NCBI GenBank assembly: GCA_944390005.1
Contig: CALXOJ010000001.1
Coordinates: 1-64,000, forward strand
Source: an uncultured Spirochaetota bacterium
GTDB taxonomy: Bacteria; Spirochaetota; Spirochaetia; JAFGXN01
Length of the DNA: 64,000 nt
Direction: 5' to 3'
Shown: one piece after another, positions 49,086-59,036 of the stretch
Numbering within the stretch: the stretch's first letter is position 1
Layout of the letters: every line of letters starts with the position of its first letter
Notes under the pieces: generated by a model
The model's database searches: none
Seen by the model: only the letters and a program-made list of their open reading frames with translations
What the model was told of the DNA's origin: nothing
Position numbers and translations under genes: made by a program

Positions 49086-51141
49086 AAAATATTTGGGCAG
49101 CGGATATAAAGTCGAAGCATCGATGGGCCATTTGGTCGATTTGCCAAAATCGCGAATGGCTATCGATATAGAACACGATTTTGAACCGCAATACATCACT
49201 GTTCGGGGAAAAGGGCCGCGGCTGAAGGAGTTACTGTCGATGGTTTCCCGAGCGGATGAAGTGTTGCTGGCAAGCGATAACGATCGTGAAGGAGAGGCGA
49301 TTGCCTTTCACATTCGCAATGCGATTCTGAAAAAATTTCCGGGCAAGACGATTCGCAGAATTGTTTTCAATGAAATTACCCCCGACGCCATTCGGGAAGC
49401 GGTTCGTCATCCGCGGGAAGTTGAAGAAAATAAAGTGTGTGCCCAAAAAGGCCGCCGTGTGCTGGATCGATTGGTCGGTTACAACCTTTCGCCGATTTTG
49501 TGGGCAAAAGTCAAAAACGGACTTTCCGCCGGCCGCGTTCAGTCCGTGGCGCTGCGGTTGATTTGCGAACGGGAGAGAGAGGTCGAAAACTTTATTCCGG
49601 AAGAATACTGGACCGTAGATGCGCTTCTAAATAAGGGAAAAACTCCGTTTAAAGCATCTCTTTTCAAGTGGCAGGATAAAAAATTTGAAGCAAAATCGAA
49701 ATCCGAAGTTGACTCTGTCACCGATTCCGTTCCGATCGATTCGTTTACCGTTTCCGAAAAGGAGATCCGAAAAAAACAGCAAAAACCCAAACCGCCGTTT
49801 ACAACCTCGACTCTACAGCAAGCGGCTGCCAATCGGTTGGGTTTTACATCACGTAAGACAATGCAAATTGCGCAGCAGCTCTATGAAGGCGTCAATATCG
49901 GAGCCAATCGGGTCGGTTTGATTTCATACATGAGAACCGATTCAACACGTATTTCCGAAACCGCGATTGCCGACGTCCGAAAATATATCGGAGAGCACTA
50001 TCCGAAAGCGCTGCCTTCCGAACCGCGGAGTTACGCAGCCTCGCAGAAAGCTCAGGATGCCCACGAAGCGATTCGGCCGACTTATGTTTCCTACGAACCG
50101 GAAAAGGTGAAAGACTCCTTAAACCGCGATCAACAGAAACTGTATACGCTGATTTGGGAGCGTTTTGTTGCCTGTCAGATGACAAACTCTGAAACCCAAC
50201 TGACGACTTACACCGTGAAAAGCGGAGCTGCAGAGTTCCGTTGCCACAGTTCATCGGTCAGCGAAAAAGGTTTCTCGGCGGTCTGCAAACTTCTCAAAAG
50301 CAAAGATGACGAAGAGGCTCAGCGCATTCCCGATTTGAAAATCGGCGAAACGCTCGTTTTTGTTGAATGGAAAAAAGACCGCCACTTTACCCAGGGTCCT
50401 TCCCGCTACACTGACGCCTCCATTGTGAAAATGTTGGAGGAAAAAGGAATCGGCCGGCCGTCGACGTATGCGCCGATTATTTCGGTTCTGCTCGACCGGT
50501 ACTACGTCGTCCGAAAAAACAAACAGTTGCAGCCGACTGTTCTCGGCAAAATTATCTCGGATTTGCTGACCGAACAGTTTCCGGAAACCATTAACGTCGA
50601 TTTTACCGCAGAGATGGAGAATCGATTGGATGAAGTCGAAGAAGGGCGGCTTGATTGGCATAAAATGATCGGTGATTTCTACAAACCGTTTCACGATAAA
50701 GTTGAAAAGGTTCAGTCGACGTTGGAGTCGGTCAAAGGTGTTTTGGAAGAACCGACGAATGAAGTGTGCGAAAAGTGCGGCCGTCCAATGGTGAAAAAAT
50801 TGGGACGGTTCGGGTTCTTTTTGGCGTGTTCAGGCTTCCCGGAGTGCCGCAATACGCAAAGCATTCCGTTGGCAGACTGTCCGCGTGAAGGATGCGGCGG
50901 AAAAATTGTAGCGCGCAAAAAAGCCGGCGGTCGCGGCCGTGAATTTTACGGCTGTACCAACTATCCGGAATGCGACTTTATTTCATATTTCAAACCGACA
51001 GAACAGAAGTGCCCGAAGTGCGGACAATTTTTGGTCGAAAAGAGCGATAAAGTTCACGGCGTTTACCGCGCCTGTATCAACGACCAATGCGATTTTTTAC
51101 ATTATGACAGCGGGGATGAAGAAAGTGGAGACGAACGTTGA
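49003..51141 (+). CDS. topA: DNA topoisomerase I
   Basis: A 712-residue type IA topoisomerase that removes negative supercoils. The Toprim domain ('[18 protein letters not shown]', '[14 protein letters not shown]') and the strand-cleaving Tyr309 in '[14 protein letters not shown]' are present. The C-terminus has three zinc ribbons: 'CEKCGRPM...CSGFPEC', 'CPREGCGG...CTNYPEC' and 'CPKCGQ...CINDQC'. The ATG at 49003 is taken; an upstream in-frame ATG at 48991 is 4 codons longer. The gene starts inside dprA, and its end overlaps the next recombinase. Confidence 0.96.
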   Translation: MEKSTKTKEKKKTTLIIVESPAKALTIEKYLGSGYKVEASMGHLVDLPKSRMAIDIEHDFEPQYITVRGKGPRLKELLSMVSRADEVLLASDNDREGEAIAFHIRNAILKKFPGKTIRRIVFNEITPDAIREAVRHPREVEENKVCAQKGRRVLDRLVGYNLSPILWAKVKNGLSAGRVQSVALRLICEREREVENFIPEEYWTVDALLNKGKTPFKASLFKWQDKKFEAKSKSEVDSVTDSVPIDSFTVSEKEIRKKQQKPKPPFTTSTLQQAAANRLGFTSRKTMQIAQQLYEGVNIGANRVGLISYMRTDSTRISETAIADVRKYIGEHYPKALPSEPRSYAASQKAQDAHEAIRPTYVSYEPEKVKDSLNRDQQKLYTLIWERFVACQMTNSETQLTTYTVKSGAAEFRCHSSSVSEKGFSAVCKLLKSKDDEEAQRIPDLKIGETLVFVEWKKDRHFTQGPSRYTDASIVKMLEEKGIGRPSTYAPIISVLLDRYYVVRKNKQLQPTVLGKIISDLLTEQFPETINVDFTAEMENRLDEVEEGRLDWHKMIGDFYKPFHDKVEKVQSTLESVKGVLEEPTNEVCEKCGRPMVKKLGRFGFFLACSGFPECRNTQSIPLADCPREGCGGKIVARKKAGGRGREFYGCTNYPECDFISYFKPTEQKCPKCGQFLVEKSDKVHGVYRACINDQCDFLHYDSGDEESGDER

Positions 51142-52039
51142 GAATTTTCTTGAATCACTGAGTCTGCTGCGCGGCGCTTCCGACGGAACCGTTACCGGGT
51201 ATCGCCGGGATCTTTCTAAATTGGAGGCGTACTGCGAGCGCAATGGATTGAACCTCTTAACGCTTTCGGCCGCCGATGCCCGCGGTTTTCTGATGTCGAC
51301 TGAAGTCCGCTCATTGTCGCCGGTCAGCGTGAATCGGTTGCTGTCGGCGGTTAAAGGGTGTTATCGGTTTTGGGAAGAAAACGGAACGGTCCAAAACAAC
51401 CCGTTTGCCGGAATTAAAAACTTCAAAACCGAACGGAAATTGCCGCGTTTTTTCTTTGAAGATGAGATGAATTCTCTGTTGGAAATTGAGCCCGTCGATT
51501 TTGCCTCATCAAGAGATCGATTTCTCTTTGAATTGCTCTATTCGACCGGTTGCCGAATCAGCGAAATCATCGCCATGAACAGCCGTGATTTTCGACGAGC
51601 CGGCGATACGATGACAGTTGTCGGAAAGGGTAGGAAGGAGCGAGTGGTCTGCCTCGGCCGTTTCTGTAAGGAAGCGTACCGTGACTATTCCCTGTTTAGG
51701 AGCGCTTACGAACGGGCGCACGGATGGGAAGAAAATGAGGCGCTGCTGATCAACAGCAAAGGGAAGCGGTTGACGCCGCGCGGAGTTCATTTCATCATCG
51801 GAGAGCGGCTGATGAAAAACGGCACGATCGGAAAATCGGTCGGTGCCCACGCATTTCGACACTCGTTTGCAACGCACATGCTCAACCGCGGAGCCGATAT
51901 CCGCATTGTGCAGGAAATGCTCGGTCACAGTTCGTTGTCGACGACGCAAATTTATACTCATGTCGAATTGGATCGTCTGAAAGATGTTTATTCATCCGCG
52001 CATCCCCATGCGGGAAGCGGGAAAAAGGGGAGAAACTGA
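51116..52039 (+). CDS. Tyrosine recombinase (XerC/XerD type), copy 2
   Basis: A 307-residue recombinase of the same type as copy 1, with '[18 protein letters not shown]' (Arg I), '[27 protein letters not shown]' and Tyr in '[10 protein letters not shown]'. The two are clearly diverged, so they most likely form a XerC-XerD pair acting at dif. The start is taken at 51116, inside the end of topA (26-nt overlap); GTG at 51125 is an alternative. hslV follows with no gap, so it is in the same operon. Confidence 0.9.
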   Translation: MKKVETNVENFLESLSLLRGASDGTVTGYRRDLSKLEAYCERNGLNLLTLSAADARGFLMSTEVRSLSPVSVNRLLSAVKGCYRFWEENGTVQNNPFAGIKNFKTERKLPRFFFEDEMNSLLEIEPVDFASSRDRFLFELLYSTGCRISEIIAMNSRDFRRAGDTMTVVGKGRKERVVCLGRFCKEAYRDYSLFRSAYERAHGWEENEALLINSKGKRLTPRGVHFIIGERLMKNGTIGKSVGAHAFRHSFATHMLNRGADIRIVQEMLGHSSLSTTQIYTHVELDRLKDVYSSAHPHAGSGKKGRN

Positions 52040-52573
52040 ATGGAATTTCACGGAACAACCGTTATCGCCGTCAAACGCGGTGCGCAAACCGCTATGGCAG
52101 CCGATGGCCAAGTAACGCTGGGCAACACGATTATGAAAGGGAATGCCCGCAAAGTGAGGAAAATTTATGACGGAAAAGTCATGGTCGGATTTGCCGGCGC
52201 AACGGCGGATGCCTTCACACTCTCCGACCGATTCGAAAAACACTTAAAGGGAACCGGCGGCGACATTACTCGTGCAGCCGTCGAGCTGGCAAAAGAATGG
52301 AGGACGGAGCGGGCGCTGGCCAAGTTGGAAGCCATGCTTCTGGTTGCCGATAAAGAGAAGATTCTGTTGATTTCAGGGAACGGCGACGTTGTCGATCCCG
52401 AAGAAGGGATTGCCGCTATCGGTTCGGGCGGAATGTTTGCCTATGCCGCCGCATTGGCGTATGCGGAAGCCTCCGATTGGAGCGCTGCCGAAATTGCGGA
52501 AAAATCGCTGGCTGTGGCTGGCCGCATCTGCATTTACACGAATCGACATTTGACACTGGAGGTGCTGGAATGA
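52040..52573 (+). CDS. hslV: ATP-dependent protease subunit HslV
   Basis: A 177-residue proteasome-like peptidase. The precursor 'MEFHG' is removed so that the Thr of 'TTVIAVKRG' becomes the catalytic N-terminal residue; 'AADGQVTLG' and '[14 protein letters not shown]' fit the family. It forms two hexamers that HslU caps. It directly follows the recombinase and overlaps hslU by 4 nt (ATGA). Confidence 0.97.
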   Translation: MEFHGTTVIAVKRGAQTAMAADGQVTLGNTIMKGNARKVRKIYDGKVMVGFAGATADAFTLSDRFEKHLKGTGGDITRAAVELAKEWRTERALAKLEAMLLVADKEKILLISGNGDVVDPEEGIAAIGSGGMFAYAAALAYAEASDWSAAEIAEKSLAVAGRICIYTNRHLTLEVLE

Positions 52574-53919
52574 CCGGAGAGTGGGAGCTGCTGACTCCGA
52601 CGCGGATTGCCGCTGCGTTGGATCAATTTATTATCGGTCAAAGCGAGGCTAAAAAAGCGGTGGCAGTCGCTCTGCGCAGCCGTATGCGTCGGCGTAAACT
52701 GCCGGCGGAAATGGCGGAGGAGATTATTCCTAAGAACATTCTGATGATCGGACCGACCGGTGTCGGAAAAACGGAAATTGCGCGGCGGTTGGCAAAGCTG
52801 GTTTCCGCTCCGTTTTTGAAGGTCGAAGCGACAAAGTACACCGAAGTCGGCTACGTTGGACGCGATGTAGAATCGATGGTTCGCGATCTGTTCAATGTGG
52901 CTCTGCAAATGGTAAAATCTGAAATGGCTGAAGCCAACCGTGAAACAGCTGAAGCGCGCACTGAAGAAAGAATTCTCGATTTACTGCTGAATATTCGCCC
53001 CGATTCGCCGCCGCCGACCGAGGCGGACAAAGAAGCTCGGGAGCGGTTCCGCCGCAAGCTGCGTAACGGCGATTACGAGCAGACACCGATCCGCATCCGA
53101 ATCACCGAGAATAAACCGCTTGAAATGACCGGTATGTTTGCCGTTCCGGGAATGCCGGACGGAGACGACGGCAGCCGTATTTCCGACATTATAGGTGATA
53201 TTTTTGCCGGCAAGCGCAAAACGGAACAGAAACTTCCCGTTTGCGAAGCACGGGAAATTCTTTTAAAAGAGGAAACCGAAAAGCTGGTGGAAAACGGTAA
53301 CGCGATTAAAGCGGCAAAAGAGCGCACCGAACAGTCGGGAATCATTTTTATCGACGAAATCGACAAATTGGCAACGACGGCGCGGCACGGTTCGGGCGAG
53401 GTTTCCCGCGAAGGCGTTCAGCGCGATCTGCTGCCGATTATCGAAGGTTCCAAAATCAACACCAAATACGGTTTGATCGATACATCGCACATTCTTTTCA
53501 TTGCGGCCGGCGCTTTTCACATGAGCAAACCTTCAGATTTGATGCCGGAACTTCAAGGACGTCTTCCGGTGCGTGTCGAACTCAAATCGCTGACTCCGGA
53601 GGATTTTTACCGCATTCTGACTGAGCCTCAAAACGCGCTGGTAAAACAATACACGGCGCTGATGGAGACCGAAGGCGTTGCGCTGCATTTTGAAGAGGCG
53701 GCGCTCCGGCGGCTGTCGCAAATTGCGGCGCAGGTTAACCGCAACACGGAGGACATCGGCGCGCGGCGGCTCTACACCATCATGGAGCGTTTACTCGAGG
53801 ATCTGTCGTTTGAGGCGGAGACTTACAGCGGCCGCGCTTACACGGTCACGGAGGCGCTGGTCGACGAAAAATTGAACGCTTTATGCGAATCGCAGGATTT
53901 ATCCGCTTATATTTTATAA
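52570..53919 (+). CDS. hslU: HslU ATPase of the HslUV protease
   Basis: A 449-residue AAA+ unfoldase that feeds proteins to HslV. Walker A '[17 protein letters not shown]', '[22 protein letters not shown]' (pore loop GYVG), a long I-domain with the acidic insert, '[11 protein letters not shown]' (Walker B) and '[14 protein letters not shown]' are present; it ends in 'LSAYIL' as in other HslU proteins. The ATG at 52570 overlaps the hslV stop. Confidence 0.97.
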   Translation: MTGEWELLTPTRIAAALDQFIIGQSEAKKAVAVALRSRMRRRKLPAEMAEEIIPKNILMIGPTGVGKTEIARRLAKLVSAPFLKVEATKYTEVGYVGRDVESMVRDLFNVALQMVKSEMAEANRETAEARTEERILDLLLNIRPDSPPPTEADKEARERFRRKLRNGDYEQTPIRIRITENKPLEMTGMFAVPGMPDGDDGSRISDIIGDIFAGKRKTEQKLPVCEAREILLKEETEKLVENGNAIKAAKERTEQSGIIFIDEIDKLATTARHGSGEVSREGVQRDLLPIIEGSKINTKYGLIDTSHILFIAAGAFHMSKPSDLMPELQGRLPVRVELKSLTPEDFYRILTEPQNALVKQYTALMETEGVALHFEEAALRRLSQIAAQVNRNTEDIGARRLYTIMERLLEDLSFEAETYSGRAYTVTEALVDEKLNALCESQDLSAYIL

Positions 53920-53976
53920 AATGTGGTTATGGAGACGGAATTTCCTTCCGATAAGATAAAGAAGAGGAGACCGAAA

Positions 53977-54405
53977 ATGTTTATCGAAACCGGATTCGGA
54001 CGCAATTTGGACATTATGCACCGCCTGATGGATACGGCGGTCTTACGTCACAATGTCATTGCTAACAATATGGCCAATTCTGAGACGCCGAATTTCAAAC
54101 GTTCCGAAGTGAACTTCGAAAAAGAGCTGCTGCGTCGTTTGGAGTTGGAGCGCAACGGAAAGTATACGCTCGATTTCGACCGTGCAAAAGAGTGCCGTTT
54201 TGCTTTTCAGGATCCGGAACCGTATTCAACCTTAAAACCGATTCGGTCGCTTGATTATCTGTCTCAGGCGGACAACAACGGCAACAATGTCAATTTGGAA
54301 GAAGAAGGTATGTCAGCTTTGAATAACCAGCTTCGTTACGAAATGATGACTTATTCTGTGTCGGCGATGTTCAATAACATCCGGACTGCGTTGACGTCGA
54401 GATGA
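53977..54405 (+). CDS. flgB: Flagellar rod protein FlgB
   Basis: A 142-residue proximal rod protein. 'HNVIANNMANSETPNFKRSEVNFEKEL' (split) is the family's N-terminal motif, and the C-terminal 'EMMTYSVSAMFNNIRTALT' forms the coiled rod helix. It is exported by the flagellar type III apparatus. The ATG at 53977 has GAGGAG before it. It begins the flagellar operon 57 nt after hslU; no separate promoter is obvious there. Confidence 0.96.
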   Translation: MFIETGFGRNLDIMHRLMDTAVLRHNVIANNMANSETPNFKRSEVNFEKELLRRLELERNGKYTLDFDRAKECRFAFQDPEPYSTLKPIRSLDYLSQADNNGNNVNLEEEGMSALNNQLRYEMMTYSVSAMFNNIRTALTSR

Positions 54406-54416
54406 GGGGGCTGTAA

Positions 54417-54872
54417 ATGGGAATTTTTACGACTTTGAGTACGGCCGGCAGCGGTCTGACAGCTCAGCGAATGCGTTTGGACGTTATTTCCGATAATATT
54501 GCCAACGCCGATACGACAAGAACGGTTGACGGCGGACCGTTTCGCCGCAGCCGCGTGATTTTGCAGGCCAAAAACGAAGGCGCTTACTGGAATTCGCCGT
54601 TTTTGCCTAAGTCGTTGGACAACGGTTTGGGAAAAGGCGTGGAAGTGGTGGAAATCGAGAAAGATACCGACAGTCAGACACGGTTGGTTTACGATCCGTA
54701 CCATCCGGATGCGTATAAAACCGGACCGAAAGCCGGTTACGTCGAATATCCGAACGTCAACGTTGTACAAGAGATGGTCGATATGATTTCGGCGTCGCGT
54801 GCTTATGAAGCCAACGTCTCACTGATTAATGGCGCTAAATCGATGTTCACCAAAGCGATGGACATTAAATAA
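54417..54872 (+). CDS. flgC: Flagellar rod protein FlgC
   Basis: A 151-residue rod protein of the FlgB/C/F/G group. 'FTTLSTAGSGLTAQRMRLDVISDNIANADT' is the N-terminal family motif and 'VQEMVDMISASRAYEANVSLINGAKSMF' the C-terminal one, shown in part. It stacks with FlgB in the periplasmic rod. It lies 11 nt after flgB. Confidence 0.96.
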   Translation: MGIFTTLSTAGSGLTAQRMRLDVISDNIANADTTRTVDGGPFRRSRVILQAKNEGAYWNSPFLPKSLDNGLGKGVEVVEIEKDTDSQTRLVYDPYHPDAYKTGPKAGYVEYPNVNVVQEMVDMISASRAYEANVSLINGAKSMFTKAMDIK

Positions 54873-54884
54873 AAGGAGGAGTAT

Positions 54885-55208
54885 ATGAATTCCGTTGCGG
54901 GATTGGGGAGTGCGTTTGACCGCGCCGTTACCTTTCAGCACTTAGGAAGGGAAAACAATTACACAGAGAACGGTAAAACTGTCGTTGACGTCAGTTTCGG
55001 AAAGACTTTTTCTGAGCTGCTGGACAAAGCGAGCGATACTGTCAATTTAAGCGAACGCATGAGCGAGCAGTTTATTTTGGATCCGCAAAGCATCGATCAT
55101 CACGATGTGACAATCGCTGTTGCCGAAGCCAATATGGCGGTTACGATGACGAAGGCGGTGACCGACGGCGTCATTCGTGCTTATAAAGAAATAATTAACT
55201 TGCGGTAA
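54885..55208 (+). CDS. fliE: Flagellar hook-basal body protein FliE
   Basis: A 107-residue protein that joins the MS ring to the rod. It contains 'FSELLDKASDTVNLSERMSEQF' and 'HDVTIAVAEANMAVTMTKAVTDGVIRAYKEI', the typical helical FliE C-terminus. AAGGAGG precedes the ATG by 6 nt. Confidence 0.93.
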   Translation: MNSVAGLGSAFDRAVTFQHLGRENNYTENGKTVVDVSFGKTFSELLDKASDTVNLSERMSEQFILDPQSIDHHDVTIAVAEANMAVTMTKAVTDGVIRAYKEIINLR

Positions 55209-55268
55209 ATCCGATTACAGGTTATAATATAATGGATAAATCGTTCTGCATTCAATCTGGGAGGGAAA

Positions 55269-56990
55269 ATGAACGATAAGTTGAAAGCTGCGCTCGATAA
55301 GGCAAAAAACCAATGGAATAAATGGTCGAAAGTTCAGAAGGGGATTTTCGGCGGAGTGATCGCTCTCATTGTCGTCGCGGTCATTGTCTTGGGAACCGTT
55401 TCCACACAGGACGGGAGAGTTTCTCTTTTTAATGCGCCGATCAACGACACGCAGGCGTTTGAACGGATTGTCACTCGCCTGGAAGAGGAAAACGTACCGT
55501 TTACGACGACAGCCGACGGACGCATTTATGTCGATAATTCCCGCGTTGCCCGTCGCTTGAAAGCCGTTGTCGTTCAGGAAGGATTGCTGCCTTCCAATAT
55601 GGACGTATGGAGTTTTCTTAACGTCAATCAATTTACTGTTACCGATTTTGAACAAAAAGAGAAAGTCCGTTTGGCAATTGCCAAAGATTTGGAAGCGCTG
55701 TTGAAGTCGCTTGACGACGTTGATAACGCTTCCGTAAAGATTGCCATGCCGGAAACGGAGTTGTTTGCCGAAGACAATAAACCGGTTACAGCGTCTGTTG
55801 TCATCACTCCGTCGTTTTCATCCGATCTGGTAACAAACCGCGCCAAAATCGAAGGAATTGAACGGCTGGTGACGCGTGCCATTCCCCGTATCGATCGGGA
55901 GAATATCACCATTACCGATAACTCCGGTATTGAGCTCAACAGCAAAAACTTTCAAGTTGTCGACCGCCTTCATTTGACGGAAGCACAGCTGAAAATTAAA
56001 CAAAAAGCCGAAAAGCTTCTTTATGAGAAAGTCAAACGGGTTTTGACAAATAATGGAGTCGGCAGCGCTCCGATTCCTCCGTCGCGTATCAGTATTTCGC
56101 CGGTTGAAATCGATATGCAATTTAATGAAGAGTCGTATATCTACGACGAAATCCTCCCGATCATTTTAAAGGCTGACAATCCCGATACGCCTTATGACGA
56201 TCAACAGATCATCGAAAAAGTGTTGGTTGAATCGGTTGTCAATAATGAAGAGTACAACGGTACGGGATTTAATCCCGAAGGGCCGGCCGGTGTGGAAGGA
56301 CAGGTTCCGCCGGCATACAAAGACTTGCAAGGATTGGTTGCACGTTACGGAAAAGATCAGAGCGAAAGCCGTTACGAAACCAGCAAAAAACAGACCACAG
56401 TCAACAAAACGCCGTGGCAAATCAACGGAATTTCGGTTTCTGTATTGATTGACGGTATTACTGTAAAGGAACGAGACGCTTCCGGAAATTATATTGAATC
56501 CGAAAACGGCGGTATTCAGCGTTCTTATGTTCCCGTTGACGAAGAAACGCTGCGAAGCCTCCGTTCTGCGGTCGAAGGAGCCATTCGCTATGATCAGAAC
56601 CGCGGAGATATAGTCGAAGTCCGCAACGTTCAGTTTGACCGAACGGCGGAGTTTGAACAGGAAGACAACGCTTATCGCACATCGAAGAAAGTTAAGCAAG
56701 CGCTTTTTGCGACACTGTTGACTTTAGTTGTCTTGTTGTCGCTGATTTTCTTGATTCGGACGATTGTTCACTGGCGGGAACGCCGGCGGAAATTACGGGA
56801 AGAGGAACGTGCCCGTCAATTGGCAATGGAGCGTCAAGCTATGCTTGACAGGTTAGATAACCCCATTAATATTCCGATGACTGGAGAAGATGCGGAGAAG
56901 AACGAGTTGTTCCGTGAAGCACAAGTGATGGCGCGCGAACATCCCGAAGATGTAGCGCAGTTGATTAGAGCTTGGTTGGTGGAGGAGTAA
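55269..56990 (+). CDS. fliF: Flagellar MS-ring protein FliF
   Basis: A 573-residue MS-ring protein. A transmembrane helix lies at about residues 25-45 (VIALIVVAVIVLGTVS), a ring-building domain with 'LEEENVPFTTTADGRIYV' and 'VVQEGLLPSNMDVW' follows, and a second transmembrane helix at about 478-500 precedes the cytoplasmic tail. That tail ends in 'HPEDVAQLIRAWLVEE', the FliG-binding peptide. It is full length, and the next gene is fliG, 1 nt away. Confidence 0.97.
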   Translation: MNDKLKAALDKAKNQWNKWSKVQKGIFGGVIALIVVAVIVLGTVSTQDGRVSLFNAPINDTQAFERIVTRLEEENVPFTTTADGRIYVDNSRVARRLKAVVVQEGLLPSNMDVWSFLNVNQFTVTDFEQKEKVRLAIAKDLEALLKSLDDVDNASVKIAMPETELFAEDNKPVTASVVITPSFSSDLVTNRAKIEGIERLVTRAIPRIDRENITITDNSGIELNSKNFQVVDRLHLTEAQLKIKQKAEKLLYEKVKRVLTNNGVGSAPIPPSRISISPVEIDMQFNEESYIYDEILPIILKADNPDTPYDDQQIIEKVLVESVVNNEEYNGTGFNPEGPAGVEGQVPPAYKDLQGLVARYGKDQSESRYETSKKQTTVNKTPWQINGISVSVLIDGITVKERDASGNYIESENGGIQRSYVPVDEETLRSLRSAVEGAIRYDQNRGDIVEVRNVQFDRTAEFEQEDNAYRTSKKVKQALFATLLTLVVLLSLIFLIRTIVHWRERRRKLREEERARQLAMERQAMLDRLDNPINIPMTGEDAEKNELFREAQVMAREHPEDVAQLIRAWLVEE

Positions 56991-56991
56991 A

Positions 56992-58059
56992 ATGAGTTAT
57001 ACAGACGCTGTTCAGGGAAAACCGGCCGGACAAAAAAAATCCGGCTCGGCGTTGCATAAAAAAGAGATGACGGGACGACAGAAAGCTGCCGTTTTTCTGG
57101 TTCTGATGGGAACCGAAGTGGCAGCGGAAATTTTTAAACATCTGCGTGAAGATGAAATCGAAGCACTGACGTTTGAAATTGCCCGAGTCGAAAACGTCGA
57201 CTCCTCCGATAAAGAGATGGTGTTGGCTGAATTCAAAGATTTGATGATGGCGCAAAACTTCATCACAACCGGCGGTATCGATTATGCCCGTGAGTTGTTG
57301 GATAAATCGCTCGGAGCTCAAAAAGCGGCTGACGTCATCAATCGTCTGACCAATTCGCTTCAAATCCGTCCGTTTGACTTTATTCGCCGAACTGATCCGG
57401 CCCATTTAATGAACTTTATTTTACAGGAGCATCCGCAGACGATTGCGTTGATTTTGGCGTATTTGGAGCCGCAAAAGGCTGCCGTAATTTTGGGCGGATT
57501 GCCGGCTGAAGACCGCAGCGATGTGGCAAAACGGATCGCAACTATGGACAGAACCTCTCCGGAAGTTCTGCGCGAAGTGGAAAGGGTTCTGGAAAAGAAA
57601 CTCTCCACCCTTTCCAGCGAAGATTACACCTCAGCCGGCGGAGTTGAAAGCATCGTTGAAATTCTCAACCTTGTTGACCGTTCGACGGAAAAAACCATTA
57701 TCGAAACACTGGAAGAAGACGATCCCGAGTTGGCGGAAGAAATCAAAAAAAGAATGTTTGTCTTCGAGGATATTGTTCTGTTGGACGACCGTTCAATTCA
57801 GCGTGTTGTGCGTGAAGTGGAAGGCAACGAGCTTGCGAAAGCGCTGCGCGGTGTCGACGCCGAAGTTCAGGACAAGATTTTCAAGAATATGAGTAAACGG
57901 GCCGCTCAGACTTTGAAAGAAGAGATGGAGTATCTGGGACCGATTCGTTTGAAAGACGTCGAAGAGACGCAGCAAAAAATCGTCGCCATTATCCGCAAAC
58001 TGGAGGATCAAGGAGAGATTGTTGTGGCTCGAACAGGAGAGGACGAGGTTATCGTTTAG
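56992..58059 (+). CDS. fliG: Flagellar motor switch protein FliG
   Basis: A 355-residue switch protein that carries torque between stator and MS ring. It shows 'GRQKAAVFLVLMGTEVAAEIFKHL', 'HPQTIALILAYLEPQKAAVILGGLP' with the EHPQ motif, and the C-terminal torque helix 'LLDDRSIQRVVREVEGNELAKALRG' with its charged residues (all shown in part). Spirochaetes often have two FliG proteins; this one, in the fliF-fliG pair, corresponds to the functional FliG2 in that numbering, as I recall. Confidence 0.96.
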   Translation: MSYTDAVQGKPAGQKKSGSALHKKEMTGRQKAAVFLVLMGTEVAAEIFKHLREDEIEALTFEIARVENVDSSDKEMVLAEFKDLMMAQNFITTGGIDYARELLDKSLGAQKAADVINRLTNSLQIRPFDFIRRTDPAHLMNFILQEHPQTIALILAYLEPQKAAVILGGLPAEDRSDVAKRIATMDRTSPEVLREVERVLEKKLSTLSSEDYTSAGGVESIVEILNLVDRSTEKTIIETLEEDDPELAEEIKKRMFVFEDIVLLDDRSIQRVVREVEGNELAKALRGVDAEVQDKIFKNMSKRAAQTLKEEMEYLGPIRLKDVEETQQKIVAIIRKLEDQGEIVVARTGEDEVIV

Positions 58060-58102
58060 TTTTCGTCTGCACTTGTCGATGGAAAAATGAAGGAGTTATA
58101 CC

Positions 58103-59011
58103 GTGGCGAGAAATGTCTTTAAATCTTACGAATTGCCTTTGGATCAGCATGCAGTGAAAATCATGCCTCCCGAACTGTTTACCGAGCAGAGCGAACCCGA
58201 AACCGAAGCGGTCGCCGTTTACGACGGTCCGACGGTTGCCGAGTTGGAAGAAGAGGCCAATCAATTCCGCCTCCGGTTTGAGGAAGAGAAACGGGAGATG
58301 ATCCGCCGCGCACAGGAAGAGATTGAAGCGATCCGCTCTGCCGAAAAAGATGATCTGCTGCGGATGAAAAACGAAGCGGTCGCCGAAGCCGATGCAATTC
58401 GAGAGGCAGCCAAAAAAGACGCTGAAGAAACGGCGGCAAAAGCCAAAGCCGACGCTGAGGCTGTTGCTGCGGAAGCCGAAGCTTCCCGCCAGTTGATTGT
58501 CGACGAAGCCAAAAAAGAGGGCTTTGAAGCCGGACGTAAAGAAGGATACGATTCAGGTAAAGAAGAATCCGATCGACTGATCAATAAACTTCACGTAATG
58601 CTTTCGGGGGTTGCCGATAAACGACAGCGAATTATTGACGAATCGGAATCACTGATTGTCGATCTGATTTTGAATATTGTCCGTAAAGTGGTGCGCTCTA
58701 TCACAGAGTCACAAAAAGATGCGGTGGTGAATACCGTGCTGAAAGCGCTTTCCAAGCTGAAAACTTCGGCAGATGTCACGTTGCGCGTCAACTTCGATGA
58801 CGCCGCTTTGACAACGGAGCATATGAAGCAGTTTTTGAAAAAAGTAGAAAAAGCGAAATCTATCACTGTTATTGAAGATTCATCCGTCGACCGAGGCGGC
58901 TGTATCGTGGAAACCGATTACGGGTCGATAGATGCACGCATTTCCAGTCAGTTGCGGGAGATCGAGGATAAGATCCGTGAACTTTCGCCGTTGGTAACGC
59001 AGACAAATTGA
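58103..59011 (+). CDS. fliH: Flagellar export regulator FliH
   Basis: A 302-residue protein that holds the export ATPase FliI inactive and links it to the export gate. The N-terminal third ('RNVFKSYELPLD') is the switch-binding tail; residues about 50-150 are a very Ala/Glu-rich coiled coil (AEADAIREAAKKDAEETA); the C-terminal part ('VDLILNIVRKVVRSI', 'DRGGCIVETDYGSIDARIS') binds FliI. It is somewhat longer than enteric FliH because of the coiled coil. It lies 43 nt after fliG. Confidence 0.92.
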   Translation: MARNVFKSYELPLDQHAVKIMPPELFTEQSEPETEAVAVYDGPTVAELEEEANQFRLRFEEEKREMIRRAQEEIEAIRSAEKDDLLRMKNEAVAEADAIREAAKKDAEETAAKAKADAEAVAAEAEASRQLIVDEAKKEGFEAGRKEGYDSGKEESDRLINKLHVMLSGVADKRQRIIDESESLIVDLILNIVRKVVRSITESQKDAVVNTVLKALSKLKTSADVTLRVNFDDAALTTEHMKQFLKKVEKAKSITVIEDSSVDRGGCIVETDYGSIDARISSQLREIEDKIRELSPLVTQTN

Positions 59012-59036
59012 TCAGCTGCGGCATGCGGGGAGGGAT

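Noticed and set aside
49539-49832. Antisense frames across topA, ftsZ, recN, murF and fliF
   Set aside because: They follow the codon pattern of the known genes on the other strand and have no starts with ribosome sites.
50939-51115. Extension of the second recombinase into topA
   Set aside because: The extra residues are the shifted reading of the topA zinc ribbons and do not look like the start of a recombinase.
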